A stretch of 5,782 nt of DNA from Dehalococcoidia bacterium (GCA_030605665.1 JAUWHW010000018.1:1-5782); one strand, 5' to 3'. Shown: positions 1 through 5,088, counted from the first letter of the stretch. Numbers and translations: made by a program. The notes: a model not told the origin generated them from the sequence alone.

Positions 1-633
1 AGGGACATCACCGAGCGCAAGCGGGCAGAAGAACAACTGGAACATTCCTTCGTTGACCTGGCGGAAATTGTTTCCCGGGCCATGGAGTCCCGAGACCCCT
101 ATACCTCAGGTCACCAGCGGAGAGTAGCTGGGATGGCGCGACTTGTGGGCGAGAAGATGGGATTAGATAAGGATAGGCTCCAAGGCTTTTATATCGGTGG
201 CCTGCTACATGACATTGGCAAAGTCTCCACCCCAGAGTCCATTCTTAGTAAGCCGGGTAGGCTAACGGACGAGGAATGGGGGCTTATCCATGCCCATGCG
301 AAACGGGGTTATGAGATATTAAAGGACGCAGGGCTTCCCTGGCCGGTGGCAGAGATGGCATTGCATCATCACGAGCGGCTGGATGGCTCGGGCTATCCCG
401 ATGGCATCAGTGGTGATGAATTGAGTTTGGAAAACCGCATCTTGTGTGTCTGCGATGTGGTGGAGGCGATGAGCTCCTTTCGCCCTTATCGGCCGGCAAG
501 AAGCAGAGCGGAGGTTCTGAAAGAGCTCAGGAGCGGCAGGGGAACAAAGTATGATGCCGATGTAGTAGATGTAATGCTAGAGCTAATTGAAAGTGGAGAA
601 TTCGACTTGGGTGAGAAGGGAAAGTTTGAATAG
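1..633 (+). CDS. PAS-linked HD-GYP domain phosphodiesterase (5' truncated)
   Basis: The reading frame is open from base 1, so the gene starts upstream; the ATG at 82 is internal. The first codons read RDITERKRAEEQLEHSF, the typical end of a PAS/PAC sensor domain passing into a linker helix. An HD-GYP domain follows: an HQRRV helix (bases about 112-126), the HDIGK metal site (208-222), IHAHAKRGYEIL (about 286-321), and the signature HHERLDGSGYP (about 367-399), then CDVVEAMSSFRPYR. All expected His/Asp metal ligands and the GYP triad are present. In this family the domain hydrolyses cyclic di-GMP to pGpG/GMP, so the protein is inferred to be a signal-sensing c-di-GMP phosphodiesterase. What the PAS part senses, and whether it is membrane-bound, lies outside the window. 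It ends 5 bp from the stop of the convergent phosphatase gene, leaving no room for a dedicated terminator. Confidence 0.93.
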   Translation, partial: RDITERKRAEEQLEHSFVDLAEIVSRAMESRDPYTSGHQRRVAGMARLVGEKMGLDKDRLQGFYIGGLLHDIGKVSTPESILSKPGRLTDEEWGLIHAHAKRGYEILKDAGLPWPVAEMALHHHERLDGSGYPDGISGDELSLENRILCVCDVVEAMSSFRPYRPARSRAEVLKELRSGRGTKYDADVVDVMLELIESGEFDLGEKGKFE

Positions 634-638
634 CCCAG

Positions 639-1304
639 CTACAAAAGTTCTAATGCGCTAACAACATCACTGAGGTCATTAAAGGGCTTACATTTGAGAT
701 TATTCTTCTTGCAGTAGTCTAGTAATTCACTCCTGGCGAAGACCTGGTGAGCATATTTCGCCGGTAAGATATCAGAGTTACCGTTGCCCACATATATCAC
801 TCTGTAACCCTGCTTCAGGAATAGCTTGATGTATGCCTCTTTCAGGCCGTGGTCCAATTGCTTGCCATCTGGCCCTACATATCGCACCTTTATACCATCT
901 GGATGGAATGAAGCTTGCCCAGCATAGGCCTCGATGTTCTCCAAGCCGATCTCTTTTAACATTGCCTTTATATAGAAAGCTAGACCATTACTCACGATAA
1001 CAAATCTGAAACCCTTCATGGAGCAATAGGTTACAAACTCCTGAAACCCAGTTCGTATCTTGACCCTTCGGGCTTGAGCCCTTGAGGGTGAAGCCTTGCC
1101 CTTTATAGCTTCAAGCAAGGTAGGTTTGTCAGCTTTGACCATGGCAAAGGCTCTGGTATTGAACTCACCTACAGATATCTTGTGCTGTTTATACTCTTGC
1201 AGTAATTCCCGCCAATCCCCCTGGGCAAAGGTGTCTAGAAGAAAGAAGCTGGTGTCCTCTTCAGTAATTGTGCCATCAAAATCGCATTGAATTAAGGTCT
1301 TCAT
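639..1304 (-). CDS. HAD-superfamily subfamily IB phosphatase, MtnX-like
   Basis: This 221-residue cytoplasmic protein has the HAD phosphatase motifs in order. Motif I is DFDGT (nucleophile Asp8, acid/base Asp10), motif II is VIVSNG (Ser105), motif III is probably Lys155 in HGLKEAY, and motif IV is YVGNGNSD (Asn174, Asp178). The alpha-helical cap lies between motifs I and II (about residues 18-80), as in subclass IB. The closest named relatives I recognise are MtnX-type phosphatases of methionine salvage and phosphoserine phosphatase. No mtn or ser genes lie nearby, so the substrate is unassigned. Motif IV is usually GDGxxD; here the first Asp is Asn, which could weaken Mg2+ binding or be a subfamily trait. 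The start is ATG (CAT at 1302-1304), with no strong Shine-Dalgarno sequence upstream. It converges on the HD-GYP gene and probably has its own promoter, as hicB ends about 230 bp upstream across a repeat. Confidence 0.85.
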   Translation of the reverse strand: MKTLIQCDFDGTITEEDTSFFLLDTFAQGDWRELLQEYKQHKISVGEFNTRAFAMVKADKPTLLEAIKGKASPSRAQARRVKIRTGFQEFVTYCSMKGFRFVIVSNGLAFYIKAMLKEIGLENIEAYAGQASFHPDGIKVRYVGPDGKQLDHGLKEAYIKLFLKQGYRVIYVGNGNSDILPAKYAHQVFARSELLDYCKKNNLKCKPFNDLSDVVSALELL

Positions 1305-1361
1305 CGTTAGGAATTCAACCTACATAAAACTTCTTTCCTGGCATCAGGTCTGAGATTACCG

Positions 1362-1510
1362 TATCATTACGAGCCTTCCTTCCCTTGTCATTGCGAGCCG
1401 TAGGCTGGCAATCTCGCTTCGTAGTGGCGGGGTTTATCCCCGCCTTAATGGTTGGGGACGAGCCCCAGCCCTACAAGATTGCTTCGTCACTCATACTCCT
1501 CACAATGACA
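1362..1510. repeat. Family A palindromic repeat with GC-hairpin insert
   Basis: A leader TATCATTACGAGCCTTCCTTC (1362-1382) precedes a palindromic element bounded by TGTCATTG (from 1386) and CAATGACA (to 1510). The left arm (1386-1420) and right arm (1474-1510) are imperfect inverted repeats: GTCATTGCGAG pairs with CTCCTCACAATGAC, and GGCAATCTCG with the CAAGATTGC region. The right arm matches that of the second copy at 3346-3382 in 32 of 37 positions, and the leader matches 3249-3269 in 19 of 21. The centre holds two GC-rich hairpins that the other copy lacks. The element lies between the end of hicB and the start of the phosphatase gene. It has no coding capacity of its own and resembles MITE/REP-like elements. 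Confidence 0.8.
1421..1474. repeat. Double GC hairpin module bounded by GTAG/CTAC
   Basis: Two strong stem-loops lie side by side. GGCGGGG (1426-1432) pairs perfectly with CCCCGCC (1438-1444) around a TTTAT loop. GGTTGGGG (1450-1457) pairs with CCCCAGCC (1463-1470) around ACGAG, with one G-T pair. GTAG (1421-1424) and CTAC (1471-1474) can close the pair into a cloverleaf-like fold. The module sits in the middle of the family A repeat and looks inserted. On the minus strand it lies just downstream of hicB and could help end or stabilise that transcript, but there is no T-tract typical of an intrinsic terminator. Confidence 0.7.
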
Positions 1511-1532
1511 TGGAAAGGGACAACGACAGGAT

Positions 1533-1748
1533 TTATGCCGCCACTTCAACATGTGCTGCCTGGCTGGATGGTTCAGGTATGGCTATATTCTCTTCCTTCA
1601 ATCCCTCAATATGAAATTCTATAGCTTCTCTCATCCTGTCAATTGTTTCCTCTGCTGTTGAGCCAGTAGCAATACAACCAGGAAGATCAGGGCAGTAAGC
1701 CGAGTAATTATTCGCTACCTTCTCAATGATTATGGTATATTTCCGCAT
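1533..1748 (-). CDS. hicB: HicB-family antitoxin
   Basis: The 71-residue protein is a textbook short HicB: a beta-strand YTIIIEK (4-10), NNYSAYCPDLPGCIATGST (13-31), then the helix EETIDRMREAIEFHIEGLKEE (33-53) and IPEP. This is the partial RNase H-like fold that binds and blocks the HicA toxin. The last 12 residues (PSSQAAHVEVAA) are low in structure, and no helix-turn-helix or ribbon-helix-helix domain is visible, unlike the longer HicB proteins that repress their own operon. The ATG (CAT at 1746-1748) is preceded by a strong ribosome binding site. It follows hicA by 12 bp on the same strand, so the two form an operon in the usual toxin-first order. Confidence 0.93.
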   Translation of the reverse strand: MRKYTIIIEKVANNYSAYCPDLPGCIATGSTAEETIDRMREAIEFHIEGLKEENIAIPEPSSQAAHVEVAA

Positions 1749-1760
1749 CTTCTCTCCCCC
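1749..1760 (-). promoter_or_regulatory. Strong ribosome binding site of hicB
   Basis: The whole 12-bp gap between hicA and hicB reads GGGGGAGAGAAG on the coding strand. It is a purine-rich Shine-Dalgarno sequence immediately ahead of the hicB ATG. hicA itself lacks a comparable site, which would favour more antitoxin than toxin being made from the shared message. Confidence 0.65.
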
Positions 1761-1946
1761 TTACTTCAAACCGGCTTGTTTTAAGATACTGTTACGAGTC
1801 CCCTTAGCCACTTCATGGGTTAACTCGCCTGCGATAGTAACTAAGCCTTTCTTAACAGGATGCTTATACTGTCTATGACTCCCTTTCATTCTTACTAAAT
1901 ACCAGCCATCTCCTTTGATAAGATTGATAACTTCTCTTACCTTCAT
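1761..1946 (-). CDS. hicA: HicA-family mRNA interferase toxin
   Basis: The 61-residue protein has the HicA double-stranded-RNA-binding-like fold: an N-terminal helix VREVINLIKGDGW (3-15), a strand YLVRMKGSH (16-24) with the conserved catalytic His24 in GSHRQYKHP, a strand LVTIAGE, and a C-terminal helix VAKGTRNSILKQAGL (46-60). HicA toxins cut mRNA and tmRNA independently of the ribosome and are neutralised by HicB. The length is normal for the family and the His is intact, so the toxin is probably functional. The start is ATG (CAT at 1944-1946) with no clear Shine-Dalgarno sequence before it. A short palindrome lies 16 bp upstream. Confidence 0.93.
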   Translation of the reverse strand: MKVREVINLIKGDGWYLVRMKGSHRQYKHPVKKGLVTIAGELTHEVAKGTRNSILKQAGLK

Positions 1947-1962
1947 TTTAGCACTGTGTTAT

Positions 1963-1974
1963 TGGTAAATACCA
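1963..1974. promoter_or_regulatory. Short palindrome upstream of hicA, possible operator
   Basis: TGGTA (1963-1967) and TACCA (1970-1974) form a perfect 5-bp inverted repeat with a 2-bp centre, 16 bp ahead of the hicA start. Position and symmetry fit an operator of the toxin-antitoxin operon. The short HicB shows no DNA-binding domain, so the regulator, if any, is unclear. A 5-bp arm can arise by chance. Confidence 0.3.
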
Positions 1975-2031
1975 CCTTCCCACCATCGTTGCGAGGTACT
2001 CTCTCTTCTTGTCACTGCGAGCCTTCCCTTG

Positions 2032-2178
2032 TTGTCATTCTGAGCCCTTCGTTCCTCAGGACAAGCTCCGCGAAGAATCTCCGAGACCCTTCCCCTTCAC
2101 GGACTTTATCCTGAGTGAGATTCTTCGCGGAGCGGAGTTTACACTGAGCAAAGCCGAAGTGCTCCCTCAGAATGACAA
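2032..2178. repeat. Family B palindromic repeat, complete copy with terminal inverted repeats
   Basis: The element starts TTGTCATTCTGAG (2032-2044) and ends with its exact reverse complement (2166-2178), a 13-bp perfect terminal repeat. Inside, GCTCCGCGAAGAATCTC (2065-2081) is matched by its exact reverse complement at 2117-2133, 17 bp, around a 35-nt centre. The stretches between are partly complementary. This is the architecture of a MITE or a long hairpin-forming repeat. There is no transposase gene or convincing reading frame inside. It lies 41 bp past the exonuclease gene and about 85 bp upstream of hicA. A second copy of the left arm (48 of 50 identical) lies at 3131-3180. Confidence 0.85.
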
Positions 2179-2219
2179 AAACGAAGAATTCAGGGTCCGG
2201 GTGGCAGGAAGTGAAGGGC

Positions 2220-2993
2220 CTACACTGACAATTTAATTCCTACAGGGCAATGGTCGGAACCTATTACCCGGGACAAAATGCTTGCCTCAGTAAGCGAGTG
2301 TAATAGATTCTCAGTTACAAATATATAATCCAGCCTCCAGCCTATGTTTCGCTCCCTGGCTCTGGTTCTCAAACTCCACCAAGTATAATGATTCGGCTCC
2401 TTGTTGAAGTAACGAAAGGTATCAATAAAGCCATGGGCTACAAACTTGTCCATCCAGGCTCTTTCCATGGGCAAAAATCCTGAGATGTTTTCGTTCTCTT
2501 TGGGTCGAGCCAGGTCTATTTCCTTGTGAGCAGTGTTGAAATCGCCGCAAATAACGAGCTTTTCGTCCCTCGCCTTAACTGGCTTTATGAAGTGGAGAAA
2601 GGCATCATAAAAGTCCATTTTGTATCTCAACCGCTCCTGGCTCATCTTTCCGTTAGGAAAATAGATATTAAAAAGAATGAACTGAGGATATTTCGTAATT
2701 ATGACCCTGCCTTCTATATCAAATTGTTTGATGTCAAAACCATTTTCAACACTGATTGGTTTTTCTTTACTGAAAGTAGCCACTCCACTATAGCCCTTTC
2801 TCTGCGGGAAATTCCAGTAGGCATAGTAGCCAGGCGGTTGTTGAACTTCAGAGCTAATTTGCCCCGGCTGGGCTTTTGTTTCCTGTAGACATAAGATGTC
2901 AGGGGACTCCTGATTTAGCCAACTCAGGAAGCCCTTTCTTTCCACTGCTCTGATTCCGTTAACATTCCAGCATAATATTTCGATTTCCTTCAT
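2220..2993 (-). CDS. xth: Exodeoxyribonuclease III (AP endonuclease, Xth/ExoA family)
   Basis: With the ATG at 2991-2993 the protein has 257 residues, close to the 268 of E. coli Xth. Every catalytic motif of the exonuclease III family is visible: WNVNG (Asn10, Asn12), LQETK (Glu38), IYFPNG (Tyr111), GDFNTAH (Asp151, Asn153), WRLDYIF (Asp222) and GSDHCP (Asp247, His248). The family cleaves DNA 5' of abasic sites and removes 3' nucleotides in base excision repair, using a divalent metal in the cytoplasm. A TTG two codons upstream (2997-2999) is also in frame. It would sit only 2 nt from the ribosome binding site, against 8 nt for the ATG, so I prefer the ATG. The gene appears to stand alone, with repeat-rich DNA on both sides. 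Confidence 0.95.
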   Translation of the reverse strand: MKEIEILCWNVNGIRAVERKGFLSWLNQESPDILCLQETKAQPGQISSEVQQPPGYYAYWNFPQRKGYSGVATFSKEKPISVENGFDIKQFDIEGRVIITKYPQFILFNIYFPNGKMSQERLRYKMDFYDAFLHFIKPVKARDEKLVICGDFNTAHKEIDLARPKENENISGFLPMERAWMDKFVAHGFIDTFRYFNKEPNHYTWWSLRTRARERNIGWRLDYIFVTENLLHSLTEASILSRVIGSDHCPVGIKLSV

Positions 2994-3001
2994 AGCCAAG
3001 A

Positions 3002-3007
3002 CCCTTC
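3002..3007 (-). promoter_or_regulatory. Ribosome binding site of the exonuclease III gene
   Basis: The coding strand reads GAAGGG here, 8 nt before the ATG at 2993 but only 2 nt before the alternative TTG at 2999. The spacing decides in favour of the ATG start. Confidence 0.55.
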
Positions 3008-3049
3008 ACCAATGTCATTCTCCCCATGTCATTCTGAGGCCCCCTCTTC

Positions 3050-3122
3050 TTGTCATTCTGAGCCAAGCGAAGAATCTCTTAGACCCTTCACTTCCTTCCT
3101 ATTGTCAGGATTCAGGGTGACA
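3050..3122. repeat. Diverged short family B repeat
   Basis: It begins TTGTCATTCTGAGCC and runs into AAGCGAAGAATCTC, the family B left arm without the roughly 20-nt middle segment of the long form. The right side is badly decayed: only ATTCAGGGTGACA (3110-3122) still resembles the expected reverse complement of the start (GCTCAGAATGACA). Confidence 0.55.
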
Positions 3123-3130
3123 GTGGAAGT

Positions 3131-3180
3131 TTGTCATTCTGCGCCCTTCGTTCCTCAGGACAAGCTCCGCGAAGTATCTC
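3131..3180. repeat. Half copy (left arm) of the long family B repeat
   Basis: These 50 bases match 2032-2081 at 48 positions; the differences are A to C at 3142 and A to T at 3175. The copy stops exactly where the left arm of the complete element ends, and no right arm follows. The sequence changes at once to AT-rich unique DNA. Confidence 0.85.
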
Positions 3181-3248
3181 TTTAAAGATTAACATATTTT
3201 ACCAGGGTGATAAAAGCCGTAGTATTCATCCACGTCATCGACCCCCCT

Positions 3249-3382
3249 TATCATTGCAAGCCTTCCTTCACCCGTCATTACAAGCCGGAGGCGTGGCAAT
3301 CCCACCTCAAATGTCATCCTGAGCGTAGCGAAGGATCTCTCCCATCGAGATTGCTTCGTCGCTTACACTCCTCGCAATGACA
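3249..3382. repeat. Family A palindromic repeat with nested family B insert
   Basis: The leader at 3249-3269 and the arms at about 3273-3308 (GTCATTACAAGCC...GGCAATCC) and 3346-3382 (GAGATTGCTTCG...CGCAATGACA) match the element at 1362-1510. Between the arms (about 3309-3345) sits TGTCATCCTGAGCGTAGCG followed by AAGGATCTC, which is a family B left arm in its short form, in place of the GC hairpins of the other copy. Confidence 0.75.
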
Positions 3383-3437
3383 AGGAGCAAAGCTTGCAAA
3401 CACAGTTTGATTTAAGATAGGCTTATAACATGGAGGA

Positions 3438-3458
3438 TATAATGTATCCTGGAAGGAG
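3438..3458 (+). promoter_or_regulatory. -10 box and ribosome binding site of the membrane protein operon
   Basis: TATAAT (3438-3443) is a perfect bacterial -10 hexamer. GGAAGGAG (3451-3458) is a strong Shine-Dalgarno sequence 9 nt before the ATG at 3468. A good -35 hexamer at 17-bp spacing is not visible; TTAAGA (3412-3417) would need a 20-bp spacer. If this -10 is used, the leader would be only about 18 nt, so the ribosome site is certain but the promoter is not. Confidence 0.5.
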
Positions 3459-3467
3459 AACACGCCT

Positions 3468-3953
3468 ATGAATGGGATAGGGCCAAGCACTGCCTTTTAC
3501 GTAATCGTGCTGCTCTGGGTGGCTAGAGTCATAATCTGGACATTTATCTGTGCCTTGCTAGCCTGGCTAGGCATCAGGGTTCTGGATGCCCTCACTCCAA
3601 GCATCCATCAGCGGCAGAAAATAGGAGAAAAGCCCATTTCAGTAGGCCTGTTTATAGCTGGTTTCTTAATTTTGATAGGCTTAGTTATCCACGGGGTGGT
3701 AACCGGCCCTGTCGTAGTTGGTGCTGGACTCCTGGAGAGCCTGCTTGACCCCAGAAGATTGGGGTTAATAGCCATTAGCTTTTTCGTCAGTCTTCTTTTA
3801 GGCATAGCCTTGCTCCATATTATAGACAAATTGACCCCCAAAATACCTTTCGGGAGTGTGGAGCAGAATCCCGTTGCAGTAGGCATATATGTTTTTGGTT
3901 ATCTGGTTTTCTTTGGTTTGATAATCCATGGTGCTCTAATTATGCCTCTGTGA
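3468..3953 (+). CDS. DUF350-like four-helix membrane protein with internal duplication
   Basis: The 161-residue protein is almost entirely membrane-embedded, with hydrophobic segments at about 9-36, 58-81, 98-118 and 136-158. It is an internal duplication: residues 37-77 (RVLDALTP... PISVGLFIAGFLILIGLVIHG) align with 117-156 (HIIDKLTP... PVAVGIYVFGYLVFFGLIIHG), sharing D-x-LTP after the odd helices and GLxIHG in the even ones. That two-unit pattern, with a charged D-x-LT loop and a following P-x-(A/S)VG helix, is how I recognise DUF350-type proteins. Their molecular function is unknown. The start is set by a strong ribosome binding site. The stop lies 6 bp before the transglutaminase-like gene, so the two are surely cotranscribed and probably act together at the cytoplasmic membrane. 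The family assignment rests on pattern memory. Confidence 0.75.
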   Translation: MNGIGPSTAFYVIVLLWVARVIIWTFICALLAWLGIRVLDALTPSIHQRQKIGEKPISVGLFIAGFLILIGLVIHGVVTGPVVVGAGLLESLLDPRRLGLIAISFFVSLLLGIALLHIIDKLTPKIPFGSVEQNPVAVGIYVFGYLVFFGLIIHGALIMPL

Positions 3954-3959
3954 GCTACT

Positions 3960-4781
3960 ATGCCCAAACATCTAAGAGCTATTCTGCTTTCCATAGCGAT
4001 CCTGCTGGTGATGTTGCCCGCTTCCACCTTGGCGGTATCATCAACAGATTTTTACCAGCAGGGTGGCGAGATTTTCGATGATTGGGACCTTTGCCGTACC
4101 CGAGCCATGGATAAGGATGGCTTCTTTCAAGTCTGCTCCGAGACGGAATTTCGCCCCATCATCCTGGGTGAGAGCCTAGGGGAAAATGCCGACAAGGCTT
4201 ACCAAATTGGTGAGCAATTTGCCCAGGATTATCCCGATATTCATCAGAGGGCAGAGAAGATTTTTACCTTTGCCCGTGACAGGGTTAGATACACTTCAGA
4301 TGCAGACCAGTTTGGCTTTCAGGAGTTTGCTCAGAACGCCGATGAATTGGCAACCACTATCGAGAATAAGGGTTTTGGTTATGGTGATTGCGAGGATTAC
4401 GCTATCTTGCTTGCTGTTATGTATAAAGGAGCAGACCTTCGTTCCGCTATAGTACTGGCACCTGACCACGCCGCTGCATTGGTGTATCTACCGAAATATA
4501 AGAAAGCTAATCAAACCTTATCCATCAATGACGAGTCTGGCTGGGTTTGGGCTGAGGCTACAGGCGGGAACAATCCTTTAGGTTGGATGCCAGAGAGGTA
4601 TATGGGAGTGAGGCTGGTGGCCTATGAAGTTGTGGATGAAGCTATAACCATAGTAGAGCCACCTGATAAAGCTCCCGCCGTTGTCACCCCAAGGAGCCCT
4701 GGTACCGGAATTCATATATCTCCCTTCTTCAGCGTGCTGGCAATGATGTGGCTTCTTTCCCTATTTCGCAGACGGCGCTGA
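3960..4781 (+). CDS. Secreted transglutaminase-like protein with C-terminal membrane tail
   Basis: Residues 1-25 form a signal peptide (KHLR, a hydrophobic core, probable cut after TLA25). The mature part holds a transglutaminase-like fold: EKIFTFARDRVRYTSD (99-114), the catalytic cysteine in GYGDCEDYAILLA (Cys144), a histidine in APDHAAALVY (His170) and an acidic third residue in WVWAEATGG (Glu199). Such papain-like domains cleave or form amide bonds in peptides or cell-wall material; the substrate here is not known. Cys45 and Cys59 could form a disulphide. A Pro-rich linker (234-248) leads to a hydrophobic helix (about 251-269) and four final arginines, either a membrane anchor or a sorting tail. 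The gene has no clear ribosome binding site of its own and starts 6 bp after the DUF350-like stop, which suggests translational coupling. Confidence 0.85.
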   Translation: MPKHLRAILLSIAILLVMLPASTLAVSSTDFYQQGGEIFDDWDLCRTRAMDKDGFFQVCSETEFRPIILGESLGENADKAYQIGEQFAQDYPDIHQRAEKIFTFARDRVRYTSDADQFGFQEFAQNADELATTIENKGFGYGDCEDYAILLAVMYKGADLRSAIVLAPDHAAALVYLPKYKKANQTLSINDESGWVWAEATGGNNPLGWMPERYMGVRLVAYEVVDEAITIVEPPDKAPAVVTPRSPGTGIHISPFFSVLAMMWLLSLFRRRR

Positions 4782-4815
4782 GGTTGATTCAGTGTTCTTC
4801 TAGAGTGAATTAGAT

Positions 4816-5088
4816 TTGGGGATTATCGTATTACAAATACCACCAAGCGACCCCGAGGGGATTTGGGTTGCCAAGCAATATCTCAGTATTGGCCTATTTC
4901 CAATAAATGCCCCAACTTACTTGGTCGTTGGCTGGAATGGGAAGCTGCCAAGCTCGCTCTGGCCTGAGCTTGTTGAGCAGCACAAGACCGGGAGCCTCCG
5001 TGCCTTAGCTAAGGAGTATGGGGTGTCTCAGGAGACTATAAGAAGAACTCTGGAATTAATAAACATACCCGAACGTAACCTAGGCTAA
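4816..5088 (+). CDS. Small helix-turn-helix protein of unknown function
   Basis: The 90-residue frame starts with TTG at 4816. An in-frame stop at 4801 and the lack of ATG or GTG between leave no other normal start, and the ribosome binding site is weak, so the true 5' end is uncertain. The N-terminal half (DPEGIWVAKQYL... APTYLVVGWNGKLPSSLWPELVEQ) is not a fold I recognise. Residues about 58-82 (TGSLRALAKEYGVSQETIRRTLELI) form a convincing helix-turn-helix like the C-terminal DNA-binding part of Hin-type recombinases and transposase-associated proteins. Codon use looks coding throughout. It begins 34 bp after the transglutaminase-like gene and overlaps the convergent XRE gene by 4 bp at the stops. 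It may be a small regulator, or the surviving DNA-binding piece of a mobile-element protein. Confidence 0.6.
   Translation: MGIIVLQIPPSDPEGIWVAKQYLSIGLFPINAPTYLVVGWNGKLPSSLWPELVEQHKTGSLRALAKEYGVSQETIRRTLELINIPERNLG

Larger units (their letters stand above)
3008..3467. other. Gene-free stretch filled with repeat fragments
   Basis: I find no credible gene in this roughly 460-bp stretch. From left to right it holds family B start fragments (3014-3020 and 3028-3038), a diverged short family B element (3050-3122), a half copy of the long family B element (3131-3180), and an AT-rich unique piece (about 3181-3245). A family A element with a family B insert follows (3249-3382), then the promoter region of the membrane protein operon (about 3390-3467). 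Reading frames that cross it are made of repeat sequence and have no protein character. Confidence 0.75.

Noticed and set aside
1096..1290. 64-codon rightward reading frame
   Set aside because: It lies entirely antisense inside the HAD phosphatase gene, whose motifs are unambiguous, and shows no protein family features.
1421..1474. Intrinsic transcription terminator for hicAB
   Set aside because: The stems are strong, but no run of T follows on either strand, so I list it only as a hairpin module.
1385..1624. 79-codon rightward reading frame
   Set aside because: It is built from the family A repeat with its GC hairpins and the antisense of hicB, with no ribosome site or recognisable domain.
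2009..2236. 75-codon rightward reading frame
   Set aside because: It is a translation of the family B palindromic repeat; the DNA structure explains it fully.
2526..2888. 120-codon rightward reading frame
   Set aside because: It is antisense to the exonuclease III gene, which has all its catalytic motifs on the other strand.
2997..2999. TTG start for the exonuclease III gene
   Set aside because: It sits only 2 nt from the ribosome binding site, whereas the ATG at 2991-2993 has 8-nt spacing and matches the usual family N-terminus.
3131..3322. 63-codon rightward reading frame
   Set aside because: It spans the half family B repeat and part of the family A repeat, and has no ribosome site or protein character.
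3008..3400. CRISPR-like array of GTCATT repeats
   Set aside because: The repeats are unevenly spaced, palindromic, of two families and nested, without regular spacers; they are interspersed MITE/REP-like elements.
3608..3886. 92-codon leftward reading frame
   Set aside because: It is a shadow of the membrane protein gene, whose duplicated helices and ribosome site make the rightward frame the real one.
4186..4452. 88-codon rightward reading frame
   Set aside because: It is an alternative frame within the transglutaminase-like gene, with no independent support.
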